Shown here in pieces: positions 1-11,321 of a stretch of 64,000 bases of DNA; the first letter of the stretch is position 1; each line of letters starts with the position of its first letter. Source of the DNA: Cercospora beticola (taxonomy: Eukaryota > Ascomycota > Dothideomycetes > Mycosphaerellales > Mycosphaerellaceae); contig NC_088942.1 in the NCBI RefSeq assembly GCF_033473495.1, positions 2,573,195 to 2,637,194 on the forward strand. Direction: 5' to 3'. The notes below the pieces were generated by a model. That model made no database searches. It saw only the letters and a program-made list of their open reading frames with translations, and was not told the origin of the DNA. The position numbers were made by a program, and so were the translations under genes.

Positions 1-940
1 GACACCGCCTGCGAGCAATGGTGGCCGTGATGGTCATTGTGTCCAGGGGAGACGATTGTGCATAGGGGAAATTTAAATCCAAGTCGTTGCTGGGGACAAG
101 AATCGAGCTCTGATCCTGGTTTTCCGGGATTGGAATTGCGCTCGTAGAAGCGGTTCGGGTTTGCCGGGCGAGCTGTGTGGTGTGAGTTGGAAGAGGAGTT
201 TGATTTGTCGTCCCTGGCCTCGAATAGTGCACCATCTGACTGAATTGGTCGGAAGCATCGTGATTCGCAAGCGTCTGCTGCTGGCTCGGCGAGAGTGCAG
301 TAGGGAAGTGGGCCCGCTGAGAGATGTGAATTCCTTGGATCTGCACGACAAGCTGTCTCGTCATTTCACTGTGCTTCATTAACATATGTAGTCAGTCCGG
401 CACGTAATGATGTTACCCTTGAATCACATTGACTGCGGTCAGTCCCGTGTGTAGGTTATCCCGAGCGTCACGGATCTTCTGTTTGGTTCGTTCGACTTCG
501 GGTCCGTACTTCATCCAGTCTCGTCGATTTACCTAAACGAGGTTGATTCCAGTCAGTGTTGGAAGCCAGCGAAATATGACACTGTGTGAACAGCGACAGC
601 GTTCGTCACCTTGGTGCGACCATCCTTGGTGCGGCCTTCGCCGGTCCGGAGCTGGTACTCGAGCACCAATTGCATCTCTAGGGCAACATTCTGGGTGTTT
701 CGCAAGAGCCCGCCTAGCATGTCGTGCGTGCACTTCCTGCTCAATCTCGGAATGCTGTACTCTGCGGAGGCATGCTCGAATGATGATCAGCACACTGCGC
801 AGGGCCTCGACTTCATTTGACAGCTCGTCGAACAGCTCGGGCGCTTTGCCCGCTGCTCGTAGCTTGCTGATCGTCGAAGTCGTCGTCGTCGCTGCTCCAA
901 GGATGGCGATGATGCCAGCTGTGATGGACAGTGGATCCAT
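1..940 (-). CDS. STAND/NLR-type protein, fungal N-terminal domain, partial at left edge
   Basis: The start at 940 opens with MDPLSITAGIIAILGAA, the usual opening of the fungal N-terminal domain found on STAND (NLR-like) proteins and related cluster proteins. A helical stretch (EVEALRSVLIIIRACL) follows. I join three exons on the minus strand: an intron at about 540-617 (AAG|GTGACG to TTTAG) joins phase 0 into a charged helix beginning VNRRDWMKYGPEVERTK, and a 48-nt intron at 369-416 (GTAACA to GCACAG, with a CTGAC branch) leads into a frame that stays open to base 1. Near 725-740 the reading frame must shift by one base to connect the two conserved halves of exon 1, because no usable intron is visible there. 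The gene is therefore either damaged or contains a sequence error. The C-terminal effector or NTPase part lies outside the window. The family assignment is from the N-terminus only. Confidence 0.5.
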
Positions 941-1149
941 GTTGCGCCGCGGTGAGCTTTTACACTCCGTCCACGAGAAAACTGCGCTAAAGAGGGAATG
1001 ACAGTTAACTAGTGAGCAGCGAGGCTGAGCTCTCGCGAGATGCCATGACGAAACGCACGCCGACGCATCGAGCTGCGGCTGAACAGGATGGCAATGCTGT
1101 GTAACAAAGGAATTGTGTACTTTGAACCTCGAGGCGTCAATAAGCTTTT

Positions 1150-2024
1150 CATCTGCTCAAAGCTGCTCCCTATTGCGCATGGGTCCGATGAGTGAGCTGA
1201 AATGTCGGGAAGATGGAATTGGATTCTGGCAAACAGGCGACATTGGAAAGGCAGATGGAGTCAATGAACTGTTGATCACAAAAGGGCCGGGACGACTTGG
1301 CGCTCCTTGTGGCCAGTCAGTCTGATGTCCATCACGATCACGAGCATCACGACTACGAGCATCACGACGACCATCCGATTGGCACGCACAATTCATCAGA
1401 TTTCAGAAAATGATGTCCGTACCAGGTCACACGTGCTGAAGGGCAAAAAAATACAACACCGGATACACGACAATCATGCATTGCATCTCTATGTGGAGCT
1501 TGACCGTGGTCGTTGACGGTCTGCTTCATGTTGTCGGTGAACATGGCTGGCATGAAGTAGCTCGCGATCATGCTGCCTTTGTTCGACTCGATGAAATCCT
1601 CCACTTCCGCCTTGCCGTCAAACTGGGCGACAAGGTGCCGTCGGCCTTCGCTAAGCTTGGTGACGTTTGGCAGGGAGCTCCAGACCAGATGTTCGGCATT
1701 TGCAGCTTGAGAAGCGTTGAAAATATTCTTGCCTTGCTGGATCTCGCGTGCCTTCGAACCCAGGGACCAGAAGTCGGTGACACCGAAGACTCCCCACGCG
1801 CCAGAGAAAGCGGCTTTGAGACTCTCCACATCGTCCAGATCGGCCTTGACGACCTCGACCCCTTTTGTGGACAGAGCTTTGGCCTTGTCGCTTGCTGGAT
1901 TGCGTGTGATGCCGCGAAGAGAGTACTTGGTGCTCAACTCTGGCCTGGACAAGACAGTGTCGATGACTGAGCCGCCCTGAGTGCCAGTGGCACCCACAAC
2001 AGCGAGAATGAGCTTGTTGGACAT
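1150..2024 (-). pseudogene. NmrA-like NAD(P)-binding protein, 3' half broken
   Basis: The intact frame (2024 down to about 1500) begins with LILAVVGATGTQGGSV, the glycine-rich Rossmann motif (GATGTQG at residues 11-17) of NmrA/HSCARG-like proteins. It continues with the family segments RGITRNP, ADLDDVESLKAAF, VFGVTDFW and YFMPAMFTDNMKQ (about residues 156-167). Family members are about 300 residues; here the frame runs into non-family sequence after residue 173 and stops at 1362. About 250 bases further on, near 1200-1250, a piece resembling the next conserved block (FPMSPVCQNPIP) appears, and its continuation lies in another frame. That looks like decay rather than a clean intron, but a missed intron cannot be excluded. 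NmrA proteins act as redox-sensing regulators or as reductases without a catalytic triad; which applies here cannot be told. It may have belonged to the enzyme block downstream. Confidence 0.6.
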
Positions 2025-3068
2025 GGTTCCTTGATTGCTTGTTGCGATTGTTATTCGTGCTGAAAAATCTGTATGGGCGGACCGAGCTGCTTCATCGCTT
2101 TGGGAAGATGGGCCAGCGCTCTTTTAACTCATTCAATTCTCTGTGGTCCCATGTATCCAGAACACGGCTACATTTCGATACTCTGGTGCTTCACGATGGA
2201 TGCGGGACGCATATAGACGCCTTGCCGTGTCATCACCAAACATCCGGACAGACTGATGTTGCCGTATGCCAAAGCGGGAGCGCCGTGGCCGAATTTGGAA
2301 GTGTTGTGAACCGATTTCTTCGCCAAGAAACCTTGCTCCCAGGAAATCCTATGGTCCAAGAACAGCATTGCATTGGCAGGGCATTACAAAGCATGCCTCA
2401 AAGTTGCGCCGAGTGCTCAACGCTAACCTCGCATGAAACAAGAACTAATACGAGTACCTTAAGGGACAAATGCCGCCAAGATTTATGATTGGCGCACTTC
2501 ACCTTTCTCGGAAGCTGAGCTAAACCCGAAAACCCGATCAAGGAGTAGGAATGCGACCCTTTTAGTTCGTATCAAGATCGTTCTGATGGGCCTTCCGAGA
2601 CGCTGGTGGAAACACACCGTCCTGACTCACCTGCAACAACTCCGAGAGGAAAAACGCTTTTCTTAGCAACGTTTGAAGTGCCCATGGCGAAAGGGCGCTC
2701 GAGAGCTAGGCCTGAGGTTGTTCCACTTCGGTCGATGACTGATGGTGGCATATTACCTGGCATTTCACCAAGATCTTTTCGCAGGAGCACAGATGTTAAG
2801 AAGTTGCCGAACTGGTGTTGTCGGCTTCCGATTTAAACTATCTAGAAAGACATTTTTGGCTTTCTGGATTATCAGAAACCACAAAGCGAGCTACGCTTGA
2901 CGGGCCGAACAGACGACCTCCAATGGAGGATGGGCTGCCCTACCAAAGGCCCGTTAGCTGACCTTCTACCTCTCCAGATAGGCGTATACCTCCGCATCAG
3001 CATCCCACTCTTGTGTTTCGGTAAAAGCGTTGCCAATGATCCAACGACCTGCTCGCGTCTCTCATTAG
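2025..3068. other. intergenic, about 1 kb, no gene seen
   Basis: Nothing here shows both a convincing reading frame and a family resemblance. The minus-strand frame at 2572-2790 is long for the region and has a biased composition (SVSEGPSERS at its end), but it lacks a recognisable motif. No tandem repeat or RIP-like composition is seen. Confidence 0.4.
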
Positions 3069-4414
3069 CTACGGAGCTTGACTCGTATGTGCTGTCAAGT
3101 CCTTACCCAGAAGTGGCCAGCGTGTGACGAGCAAGAGAAAACAGTAGTAGATGACTTCCCAATATAGGTTCCTGGCCTGACGACCACCGAAATACAGATT
3201 GCGGGCGCGTATTTTGATCCTCGCCACCCGCTCGTGCCTGAGCTCATACAGGCCTCGGATAGCAGCATCAACACTTTGTTCGACCGCATATGTTCTGTCG
3301 TGTTTGATGCTGGCTCGCTCGATTAGTTTACACAACAGCAGCGAAAAGGTTACGCTATCTTCAATTGCCTGGGCGGCGCCTTGGCCGCTGGTGGCCTGCA
3401 ATGAGTGGGCGGCGTCGCCTAGCAGCACACATCCCCTTTCACCCCAGTGGGGAAGAGTGGGAGTGGTCCACAGCGGATATACTCGATCTGTTGAAGAGGT
3501 AGCGATGCACTTTTGAATGATCGGGTCCTTCCAGGTTCCATGCCTCATCTGCAGCTGTTTCTGCACTTCCAATGCATCCACTTGGTTGCTTCTGGGAGGA
3601 CACTCCGTCGGCCAATTCGACCACCAGCCCAATGTCTGCTGCGACAGAGGCGCTGCTGCAGCGTAGCCGAATGAGCCCGTGGGACCGAACGTTACAACGA
3701 CGCTGCGGTGCTTCGTGATAGCCTCGGGCATTTCCGGCATGTTTAGAAAGGAGCCTACACCACGGTAGCCCCTGAAATATGTTACTTCATCGATCTTGCC
3801 ATAAAGAGTTCCTGTACCTACTCGAATTGCGGGGCGAAGGCATCTGCTGTGCCAAATAGTGCTCGTTTGACGACGCTATGCACCCCATCCGCGCCCACGA
3901 CCAGGTCGGCCGTCTCGCTGCGCCCGTCTTGAAGATGCACAGCCGGTCGTTCACCGTTTATGTCGACGCGAATGACTTTGCCCAAAGTTATCCGCCCTTT
4001 GCCGACGGTATCTCGAAGACATTCCCACAAGACCCATCGCGGGCAAGAAATGGGCCACTCCCTAGGAGAGATCCCATCATGGGTCGAAATGCGAGCAATA
4101 GTGTGCCCTCGTGCGGAGGCAATGGTGAATGCGTGGTTCTCGAAGCCTCGTGATTTGAATCTGCTGTACAGATCGGGACTGATCCTTCGCAGTAGACGAA
4201 TGCTTGTCGGCGGCAATATGATACTATTACCTACTACTGCAGTCGAATCCGAGAGAATATCATCGGCATCCATCGGTGCAGACGAGGCATAATTTGCATC
4301 CAACCGAGACTCGTAAATGATTATCTCTGCTTTCAGGATTCTTGGAAGTTGCTGGGTCAATTGCAGGTAAGTGGCCAGTCCTGACACCCCAGCTCCGACG
4401 ATGATAATCTTCAT
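3069..4414 (-). CDS. FAD-dependent monooxygenase (salicylate hydroxylase-like)
   Basis: This is a two-exon flavoprotein hydroxylase (exons 4414-3822 and 3771-3069) of about 431 residues. The 50-nt intron (GTAGGT to TTTCAG) joins QFE to GYRGVGSFLN. The N-terminus KIIIVGAGVSGLATYL carries the dinucleotide-binding GxGxxG motif (residues 7-12). The middle has the DG motif (LVVGADGVHSVVKRAL), and the C-terminal half has the second FAD motif (CVLLGDAAHSLQATSGQGAAQAIEDS, quoted in part). These are the three hallmarks of group A flavin monooxygenases that hydroxylate aromatic or polyketide substrates with NAD(P)H and oxygen. I chose the methionine directly before KIIIVGAG. An upstream in-frame methionine at 4489 would add 25 residues without family resemblance. 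It is divergent from the hydrolase at 4960, with about 550 bp between them, so the two may share a promoter. The substrate is unknown. Confidence 0.85.
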
Positions 4415-4959
4415 CGTTGTGAAGACCGCGAAGAAGAAGTTGTTCCAACGAACAGCTGACGCGCCAATCGCTTCAAGGTCGATGTCCACTGCTCACCTTT
4501 GCTCCTCTCATCATTTCGTTGGTCAAGAAATATAGCAGTGGGGTGATGCATCGTAACCTTGCATGGAAACCACGTGGAATCACGAAAGCCTTTGCAAACT
4601 GCTCAACAGGGTACCTTGCATGATCGAGGCTCTCTTCTACCCCGGACAATGAGTAAACAACTGCATGGGCGCCAAACTTTACTGGGAGCTGTCACAAGGA
4701 GTGGTGAAATCTGAGGTGGCGACATTGCTCTCGTCCGGGGTTACCAACGGCCAGGATCTGTTTTGCTGAATGGTTCTACAGGGCATTTGAGCAAGTTTAC
4801 AACTTCTTTGTTCGAGAGTATGCGTCGAATTGACAGCATGTCGGCAGGACGTGACTGTCGTCCACCCGTGCTGCTGAGCTCGGGACCATGTGCCATGGGC
4901 AGGGCATTGATTTCGACGATGGGCTGCGTTGAGGTGAAGCTCACGTCTCGCTCTCATCG

Positions 4960-6126
4960 GTGACGCTCGTTAAAGTCATGATACATTCAGCAATGGCATC
5001 GGCAGGCCGCATCGGTAACCCGCAGATGTCCTTGAATACAGACCCCAGAGTCAATAAGGGGCTTTTGAAAGCGCTGATCGCTCATGGCATGCAGCATAAT
5101 GCCTTCCTCTCCACGACCTTGACTCCGGATGCAACAATAAAAGACAAGGTGGCTTTTGCACGTCACAGTGAGCGCGAGTTTGAAGCCATGATCGCGAAAA
5201 TGCGATTTGAAGTAGACCAGAATCGACAGATGCCTCGAGTTTCCTGCACCGATGTCTCGATTTTCGGCTGTCATGACAACGATATCAGACTGACCATATA
5301 TCGCCAGCAACAAATGGACAACCAATATCTCCCCGGTGTGATCTATTTCCATGGCGGAGGAATGGTCATGTTGAATACGAAAAACAAGCTACACACATCA
5401 TACGCTCAATCGATTGCGGAGCTAGGCCTCATTGCTATTCTTGTCGACTTCCGCAACGTGCTCCGCAGGGAAGACCTGCCAAACACTGAAGGGATACCCA
5501 ATTATTTCCCTGCTGGCTTGGAAGACTGCGTTTCAGCAACGGATTGGGTGTATAAGAACGCATCTGCACTCGGAATAAGCAAAATTATCCTCCACGGCGA
5601 CAGCGGAGGCGCAAACCTGGCACTCGCCACAGCGTTATGGCTAAATAAGCAACAAAAGACCTATGACAGAAGCATTGTTCCAATCGTGGATGGCGTCTTC
5701 GTCATTGATCCTTACATTAGCGGCGCGTATCACCAATCTACTGCCTGGAAGCTTCTCAACCTCCCGTCACTGGTTGAATGCGATGGCTACGACGTCAGCT
5801 GCGCGGCGTCTGCAATCTATGCGGCTTTGTACAACGGAGAAGAAGGAGCTGCCACAGCGATGGACAGCCTGGCTTGGCCGTATTGGGCGACAGAGGATGC
5901 GATGCGAGGGCTGCCAGCACATTTCATCACGGTCGCTGAGCTTGACCCGTTGAGAGATGAAGGAAGAGAGTACTGGAAGAAATTGGAACGCGCTGGTGTG
6001 CGATGTCAAGGAAAAGTTCGCAAAGGTGTCACGCACACGGCGGAATTATTGTTCAGGGGCTGTGGCTTGGAAAAGGAATTTGTTGAGCTCCTTTGCATGT
6101 TGAAGAATTTTGCGGAAAGTGTCTGA
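4960..6126 (+). CDS. alpha/beta hydrolase (HSL-type esterase/lipase family)
   Basis: This is a single-exon gene of 388 residues. The oxyanion-hole motif HGGG is at H131 (VIYFHGGGMVML), and the nucleophile lies in GDSGG (S215, ILHGDSGGANLAL). The likely remaining triad residues are D329 (in ELDPLRDEG) and H359 (in GVTHTAEL). This is the layout of the hormone-sensitive-lipase branch of alpha/beta hydrolases (abhydrolase_3), which cleave small esters, acetyl groups or lactones. No signal peptide is visible, so it is probably cytosolic. Later in-frame methionines (residues 7, 11 and 23) could be the true start, because homologous-looking sequence begins around residue 25. It is divergently arranged with the monooxygenase at 3069-4414 and upstream of an oxygenase and a transporter, which suggests a metabolic gene group. 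The physiological substrate cannot be told. Confidence 0.85.
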   Translation: MTLVKVMIHSAMASAGRIGNPQMSLNTDPRVNKGLLKALIAHGMQHNAFLSTTLTPDATIKDKVAFARHSEREFEAMIAKMRFEVDQNRQMPRVSCTDVSIFGCHDNDIRLTIYRQQQMDNQYLPGVIYFHGGGMVMLNTKNKLHTSYAQSIAELGLIAILVDFRNVLRREDLPNTEGIPNYFPAGLEDCVSATDWVYKNASALGISKIILHGDSGGANLALATALWLNKQQKTYDRSIVPIVDGVFVIDPYISGAYHQSTAWKLLNLPSLVECDGYDVSCAASAIYAALYNGEEGAATAMDSLAWPYWATEDAMRGLPAHFITVAELDPLRDEGREYWKKLERAGVRCQGKVRKGVTHTAELLFRGCGLEKEFVELLCMLKNFAESV

Positions 6127-6607
6127 TTTCTGGGAGAGAGCTGAATGCTTTGTGTCGTCTTGTTCAAATTCGAAGGCCGTGAGAAGGAAGAGATTCATTT
6201 ACTCCTTTTCGCTAGCTGCAAGAGTTCTAATGAGAACGAAGCCGAGATGGTAAAGGTGAAGTGATGGAGCATGATCTTTTTTAATTGGAGTGGAATATAC
6301 AGGTGACCGAGAACAGAAATCACGGTCATGGTACACGCCTATCTGTAGTACGGCCATGCGCGAATGATTCTATCGCGGTTGACGTGGGGTGGATGCTAGA
6401 AGAATAGGAATGGTGAAGACATCATCAAAGACAGCAGCGGCTTGTCTTTCGTTTTAACATTGAGCTTATATTGTCAAGTGAGTGACTTGTATTCCCGTTC
6501 CTTCGTCCGACTACCACCAAGAGCCATGTGTTAGTTATCGCGTGTTGAAACCTTGGTGAAGGAGTAAGGCAGCAGCAGAATCTGATCTCTTGCACCTACA
6601 CCTCGAT

Positions 6608-6931
6608 TCAGAATGTCAGAGATAAGATCTCCGGGCTCTTCTGCGTAGCATGACCGGTGCAGCTACTTCTCTGTTCGTCCATCATTAGCACCGGGGAAGC
6701 GGTTTCAAAAGTGATGAGTCTTCGACAATCTAGCCTGCACTCACCTGGTACTTTGACCTGAATGAGCTTGCCCTTGGAATTTGGTGCGTGAGTACCATAG
6801 GACCTTTGAAGATTGATCTGATCTGGGTTGGCGGAGATATCAAGCTCTTGGTCGCTGGCGCGTTGTGGGAAGACGGCTTTCCATGGCTGAGCCTTGGCAG
6901 CGTCGGTGTTTTGTTCGGTCTGGGCTGGCAT
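6608..6931 (-). CDS. small hypothetical protein, 3' end unresolved
   Basis: I do not recognise this family. The N-terminal 62 or so residues (from 6931, beginning MPAQTEQNTDAAKAQPWKA) look like real coding sequence: polar and rich in Q, D and K. They are followed by a good donor (GTGAGT) near residue 62, so the remaining residues of the open frame, up to the stop at 6608, are probably intron. Two acceptor choices lie near 6645-6670; one leads into an open frame that continues to about 6540 and ends with a hydrophilic tail. I could not decide between them. The protein has no signal peptide or membrane segment. Confidence 0.4.
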   Translation of the reverse strand: MPAQTEQNTDAAKAQPWKAVFPQRASDQELDISANPDQINLQRSYGTHAPNSKGKLIQVKVPGECRLDCRRLITFETASPVLMMDEQRSSCTGHATQKSPEILSLTF

Positions 6932-7983
6932 TTCGTTTCGGTTTGTGTGATTCTCGATGGTGTGTGATGAAGATGAACAGAGGGATATCAGCTGTGGTTA
7001 TATAGGCGGATTCCTTTGTGCTTGGAATGGAGCTTCCATTGCTCCGGTAGACATGCGCTCAAGGTTCACATGGCGTGATCGATTCGACAGTAATGCGATG
7101 ATCATGGCCTTGTCAAAGGATGTGATGATCAGTCAAGAGATCATGCTCTCAAGGGCTGTTTGTGAGTTGTGCGCTGTCAACTTGCTCACGCAACATGGGA
7201 GCATGGTTCGAGCACCAACTATGTTCACTGTGTGCCCTGTTTAAACCTACATGGTATTGTCTCTTTCCGCCACTGTATGGAGTCGTGAATATCTGCCACA
7301 AAGTCGTGTGGATTCACCTTGCAGCATCAAACACAGCAATTGAGATCACATCGAAAGGTCCTTTCTCACCATTCAATTATTCGATTTTGTAGCTGCATTC
7401 AGATATTTCGAATAGGTTCCTGCTCTGTGCTATTTGCTAGTCACCCAAAGTAAGGATACATTCAGGTGAGAGCCACGTACTGCAGACTGAAAACAGCTTC
7501 CCTGCAGTTTGTTGGACTATTCATTCCGGGATCGAATTGTTGGTGACGGCCAAAGTATGTGCTACCCTCGTGATAGGGACTCAGCTCTTTGCATGTCAAG
7601 TGCTTCATGAGAGATTAGGTCGTGGCTGGCAAGACAGAGATTTGCCAAGTTAGGAAATCCGGCAGCTTCGATCAGCCCATGAAATGGCTCATTCTTGCTC
7701 CTGCAGCGATGCTGACACCCATGTGCCCATGGAAGTGCGCATTGTTGGTCGTACTGCAATGTTTGCATGAAATTCACCTCGCGCCTAGCTAGGGATTATG
7801 TGACACAGAGTTCCCAGCCGATCCAAGGTGGGATGATGGGAGAGCGTGGCAATCGAATGGGACATGTCAGTTTAGCGTGTACTCGTTGTCTGTGATCGAT
7901 ACTTAGGCGTCTCGAGGCTTCAAGCGGATTGGAAGGAGCGGACACGCAGTCCTACGCTTTGTGACCGACCATACTTTCTTGCA
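6932..7983. other. intergenic, about 1 kb, no gene seen
   Basis: This is upstream sequence of the divergent genes at 6931 and 7984. Short frames on both strands lack family motifs. No repeats are seen. Confidence 0.4.
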
Positions 7984-8929
7984 ATGGACAACACAATTTC
8001 GGTAACGATCAGATATGCACGGAGTGACGGGAAGAGATTGGACGGAGAGAAGCCATATATTCTGACTTATCCAGTGGATGAGGACATCCCTTGGAGCAAC
8101 TTCGATATTGAGTTCTATCCAGGAATCGAGCTTCGTAGCCTTCGAGAAGCCTCATTGAATTGGGAGGGGAGCGGCTTGAGGATGGCTTCTCTGGGAGGCT
8201 GTATGGCGCGAGAAGACTTCTACGACAACTTCAAAATTGAAGAAGTGTTCCTGCCCTCGGTCTACAAGTGCATACGAGATACATTGGGTGCGAAAGAAAT
8301 TCATATCTTTGACTACATGATTAGGAGAAGGAATCCGGCATTCCCCTATCATCCTCCAACACAGGATAAGGTGCCGCAACCTGCATTATCGGCACACATT
8401 GGTGAGAAATGTCCCGCACTTGTATTCTTCTGCGGCTAACGATGCCGACTGGACAGACTACACTGAAGCGGAAATCAACGAGCGATTGGCGAACTATTTT
8501 GGGACAGAAAATGTTGAAGTTCTCAAGAAGCGACATTTTCAAGCTGTAAAGTGGGCACTCCGTATCTGCGGCAGAGACTCAATGCTGACGCCAGTATTCA
8601 GCATCTGGAAACCACTGAAAGGGCCCCTACGAGATTATCCATTGGCATACTGCGATGCCAGCAGTGTGAATCAAGAGACCGATCTGATGATCACGGATGA
8701 AGTGTTTCCCAAGATGGCAAGTGAGATATATCAGGTGCTGCATAATCCAGCGCACAAATGGTACTGGATCCCAGACCAGACGGAAGATGAGGTTGCCATA
8801 TTTGTAGGCTATGACTCGCTTGCAGCGCCTCGTCTGGCGGTTCCGCATTGTTCCGTGGATCTAGGAGAATTGAGCGAAGGAGACCCGCGCGAGAGCATTG
8901 AAGTTCGCGCGCTAGTATTCTATGATTGA
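7984..8929 (+). CDS. AsaB/CmcJ-like oxygenase (GA4 desaturase-type family)
   Basis: Two exons (7984-8401 and 8457-8929) encode 296 residues. The 55-nt intron has GTGAGA, a GCTAAC branch and GGACAG, and joins SAHI to DYTEAEINERL. The whole protein follows the AsaB / CmcJ-NvfI / GA4-desaturase group: a YPG...LRSL region, IHIFDYMIRRR, the HxD motif (H138-I-D140), a central FSIWKPLKGPLRDYPLAYCDASSV region, NPAHKWYWIPDQTEDEV, and the C-terminal RESIEVRALVFYD signature. Some members are Fe(II)/2-oxoglutarate oxygenases; H138, D140 and H270 (in VPHCS) would be the metal ligands by analogy. The group is typical of fungal secondary-metabolite clusters. Its position beside the monooxygenase, hydrolase and MFS genes fits a tailoring role, but the reaction is not predictable from sequence. 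Confidence 0.85.
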
Positions 8930-9311
8930 ATTGAAGACGACATATTTTTATCGATTGCAGCATGACAATTACCCATGCTTTCAATTACGTGGCGCATAGC
9001 TAACTGGAGTGACACGTTGCTTCCTTCGGAGCTTTCATGGAAAGTTGCAGTACTTTGACGCATTCTGTGATCATTGTTGACCACCTTCTGTCAGCCTTCC
9101 TTGGTTCATTAGCGTGACAAGTGCAGAGCAAGCACAGGACAGGGAGCACAAAAGCTGCAATCCTCGTCCAGAGCTCAAACCTTCCTCTTCACTGCTCTCG
9201 ATACAAACTCTCGAAAACAATTCCTCGACTTGCGTGCCACGTCTTCCAATACTTGCTATCCTGCCTATACTCTACAGTTATCATCCACTCTTACTGTTAG
9301 AGATATTTGTC

Positions 9312-11022
9312 ATGTCGATGAAGCCTGGTGTACGCGGAGACTCCTTTGCACCCAACGTCGCCAAAACTACAGGAGAGTGGCGCAGCAATCGATCAAATGC
9401 CCAAGAAACTAGCCATGGAGTGACATCTGTGCCGCTCGAGGCATCAGCACATCCGAATTGTGCATCAACCTCTGACGAGAAAAGGAAGGTCGATTGGATT
9501 GGTTCGACAGACCCAGCAAATCCACGAAACTGGTCGCCACGCAAGAGATGGGGTCTCATTGTGATGAACTCGGCAATCACATTCTGCCAGTAAGCATAGA
9601 TCTGGAAGCTGTTGACATTCATTTTCACTGATTGAGAACTTCGCCAGAGCTATGTCGAGCACGATGTTTGCTCCTGCGGTTCCACAAGCCATGGTTGATC
9701 TTGGAAGTAAGAGTGACGTTGTTTCTCAATTGATGGTCTCGATCTATGTGCTTGGACTGGCCGCGGGACCTCTGATCTTATCACCACTTTCAGAGTGCTA
9801 TGGAAGATCATCCATTATGCACATCACCAATTTCCTCTTTACACTGGCAGCAGTCGTTGGCGCTTTGAGCCACAACGTCACACTCCTCCTAGTCTGCCGT
9901 CTGACTTTGGGTATCAGCACCATCTCGTTGGGTGGTGCATATGTGGCGGATCTGATTGACCCCGAGGATCGAGGAAGGGCGATGAATGTGTGGAACATTG
10001 GCCCTGTTCTGGTAGGTCCAATAGTGTCGCCTATTCTCGTGGAGTGCTAACACTACAGGCGAGGCTCCAATAGCAGGCCCGATCATTGGTGGATACATTA
10101 CTCTGACCATAGGTTGGAGATGGACATATGGCTTAGTTGCAATATCTGCAAGTCCATCGAGTCATCACACTGTCCGCTGCTAACGATCATCAAGGGCAGC
10201 ATCTGGCTGTTTATGTGTTTTGCACTGCTTCCGGAGACATATGCACCGCGGTTGTTGGAATTGAAAGCAAGGCGGGCTCACACGATTGAGGCTCCAGTAT
10301 CCTCAGACGGCATTGCTATCAGCACACAAAGAAGGCGAGCTTTGCTGCAGTCACTTGGACGACCGTGGAGAATGCTCATCCACAGCCCGGCTACGGTGGT
10401 TGTCTCGCTTTTTGGTGCGATCGCCTACAGCGATATGTATCTCATGTTCTCCACCTTCACCGAAGTCTTCCAGAGCATATATGACTTCAATGCTGGTGGA
10501 GCTGGACTTGTCTACCTTGGCTTTGGCTTTGGGTCTATTGCAGCGCAAGTTGCCATCGAATTTTTTGGTAGATGGCAAGCCAAGGAGAGAACAATAACAC
10601 GATCAACCGTTCAACCGGAGCACCATCTACCACTTCTTGTGACAGCTGGCGCATTTATCGCCTGTGGACATGTTATCTACGGTTGGACACTCCAGTGCCA
10701 TCTCCACTGGCTTGTACCCATCGCTGGCACTGGACTAAGTGGATTCGGTGTTATTCTTGTTTTCCAAGCGGTACAGGCCTATCTTGTCGAAACACATACC
10801 ATCTATGCAGCAAGTGCGATAGCACTGAGTGTTGCCATTCGCTGTGTCTTTGGTCTCACAATCCCTTTGGCAGGACCCCCACTTTTCCATCATCTAGGGT
10901 ATGGCTGGGGAAACAGCTTGCTTGCTCTGATAGCCCTTGGGATGATTCCGGTGTCACTGATCCTCCTTCGATACGGAACAAGATTACGAGAACGGACTAG
11001 GGCAGACCTTGTCGAAGCTTAG
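9312..11022 (+). CDS. MFS transporter (DHA1-like, drug/metabolite efflux)
   Basis: Four exons (9312-9589, 9648-10011, 10064-10147 and 10195-11022) give 517 residues. Introns 1 and 2 are GT-AG; intron 3 (10148-10194) starts GCAAGT and ends AAG, a GC-AG intron. It restores the typical GWRWTYGLVAIS...LFMCFALLPETYAP segment. The N-terminal tail is long, polar and cytosolic and ends in DPANPRNWSPRKRW, the usual DPxNPxNW box of fungal drug:H+ antiporters. About twelve hydrophobic helices follow, with the motif-A-like LSPLSECYGR after helix 2 and the helix-4 arginine in VCRLTLGIST. Such proteins export toxic metabolites or drugs across the plasma membrane by proton antiport. It lies 300 bp before the ferric reductase-like gene on the same strand. 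Confidence 0.85.
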
Positions 11023-11321
11023 AGCAGAGTTTAGAGCTCACTGTCGCCGTTGCCTGCACGTGGGCACGACCTGGACGAGCCCCTGCCCATTGATGAGCAC
11101 GATAGAGCAAATTAAGCACGATCCTGGTCATAACGTGTGGTAATGTGCTACTTACACTCTCAGCAAGTAGTTCCCCTAGGGCTACCAAGTAGTGTCCCAA
11201 TGGACATGTACAGTGCATCTCTACCTTCGCGCACGTGTAGATTCATTTGTTCTGCAGAAGGGTCTGCTCCCATCTCAAGGAAGTATACATACATTTCATT
11301 GTAGAAGACGCTTTACCAAGC

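Noticed and set aside
543..1001. Plus-strand frame of 152 residues
   Set aside because: It is antisense to the STAND-type exon, which has clear family resemblance and splice sites.
2572..2790. Minus-strand frame of 72 residues between NmrA and monooxygenase
   Set aside because: Coding-like composition but no motif, no neighbours in frame and no certain start.
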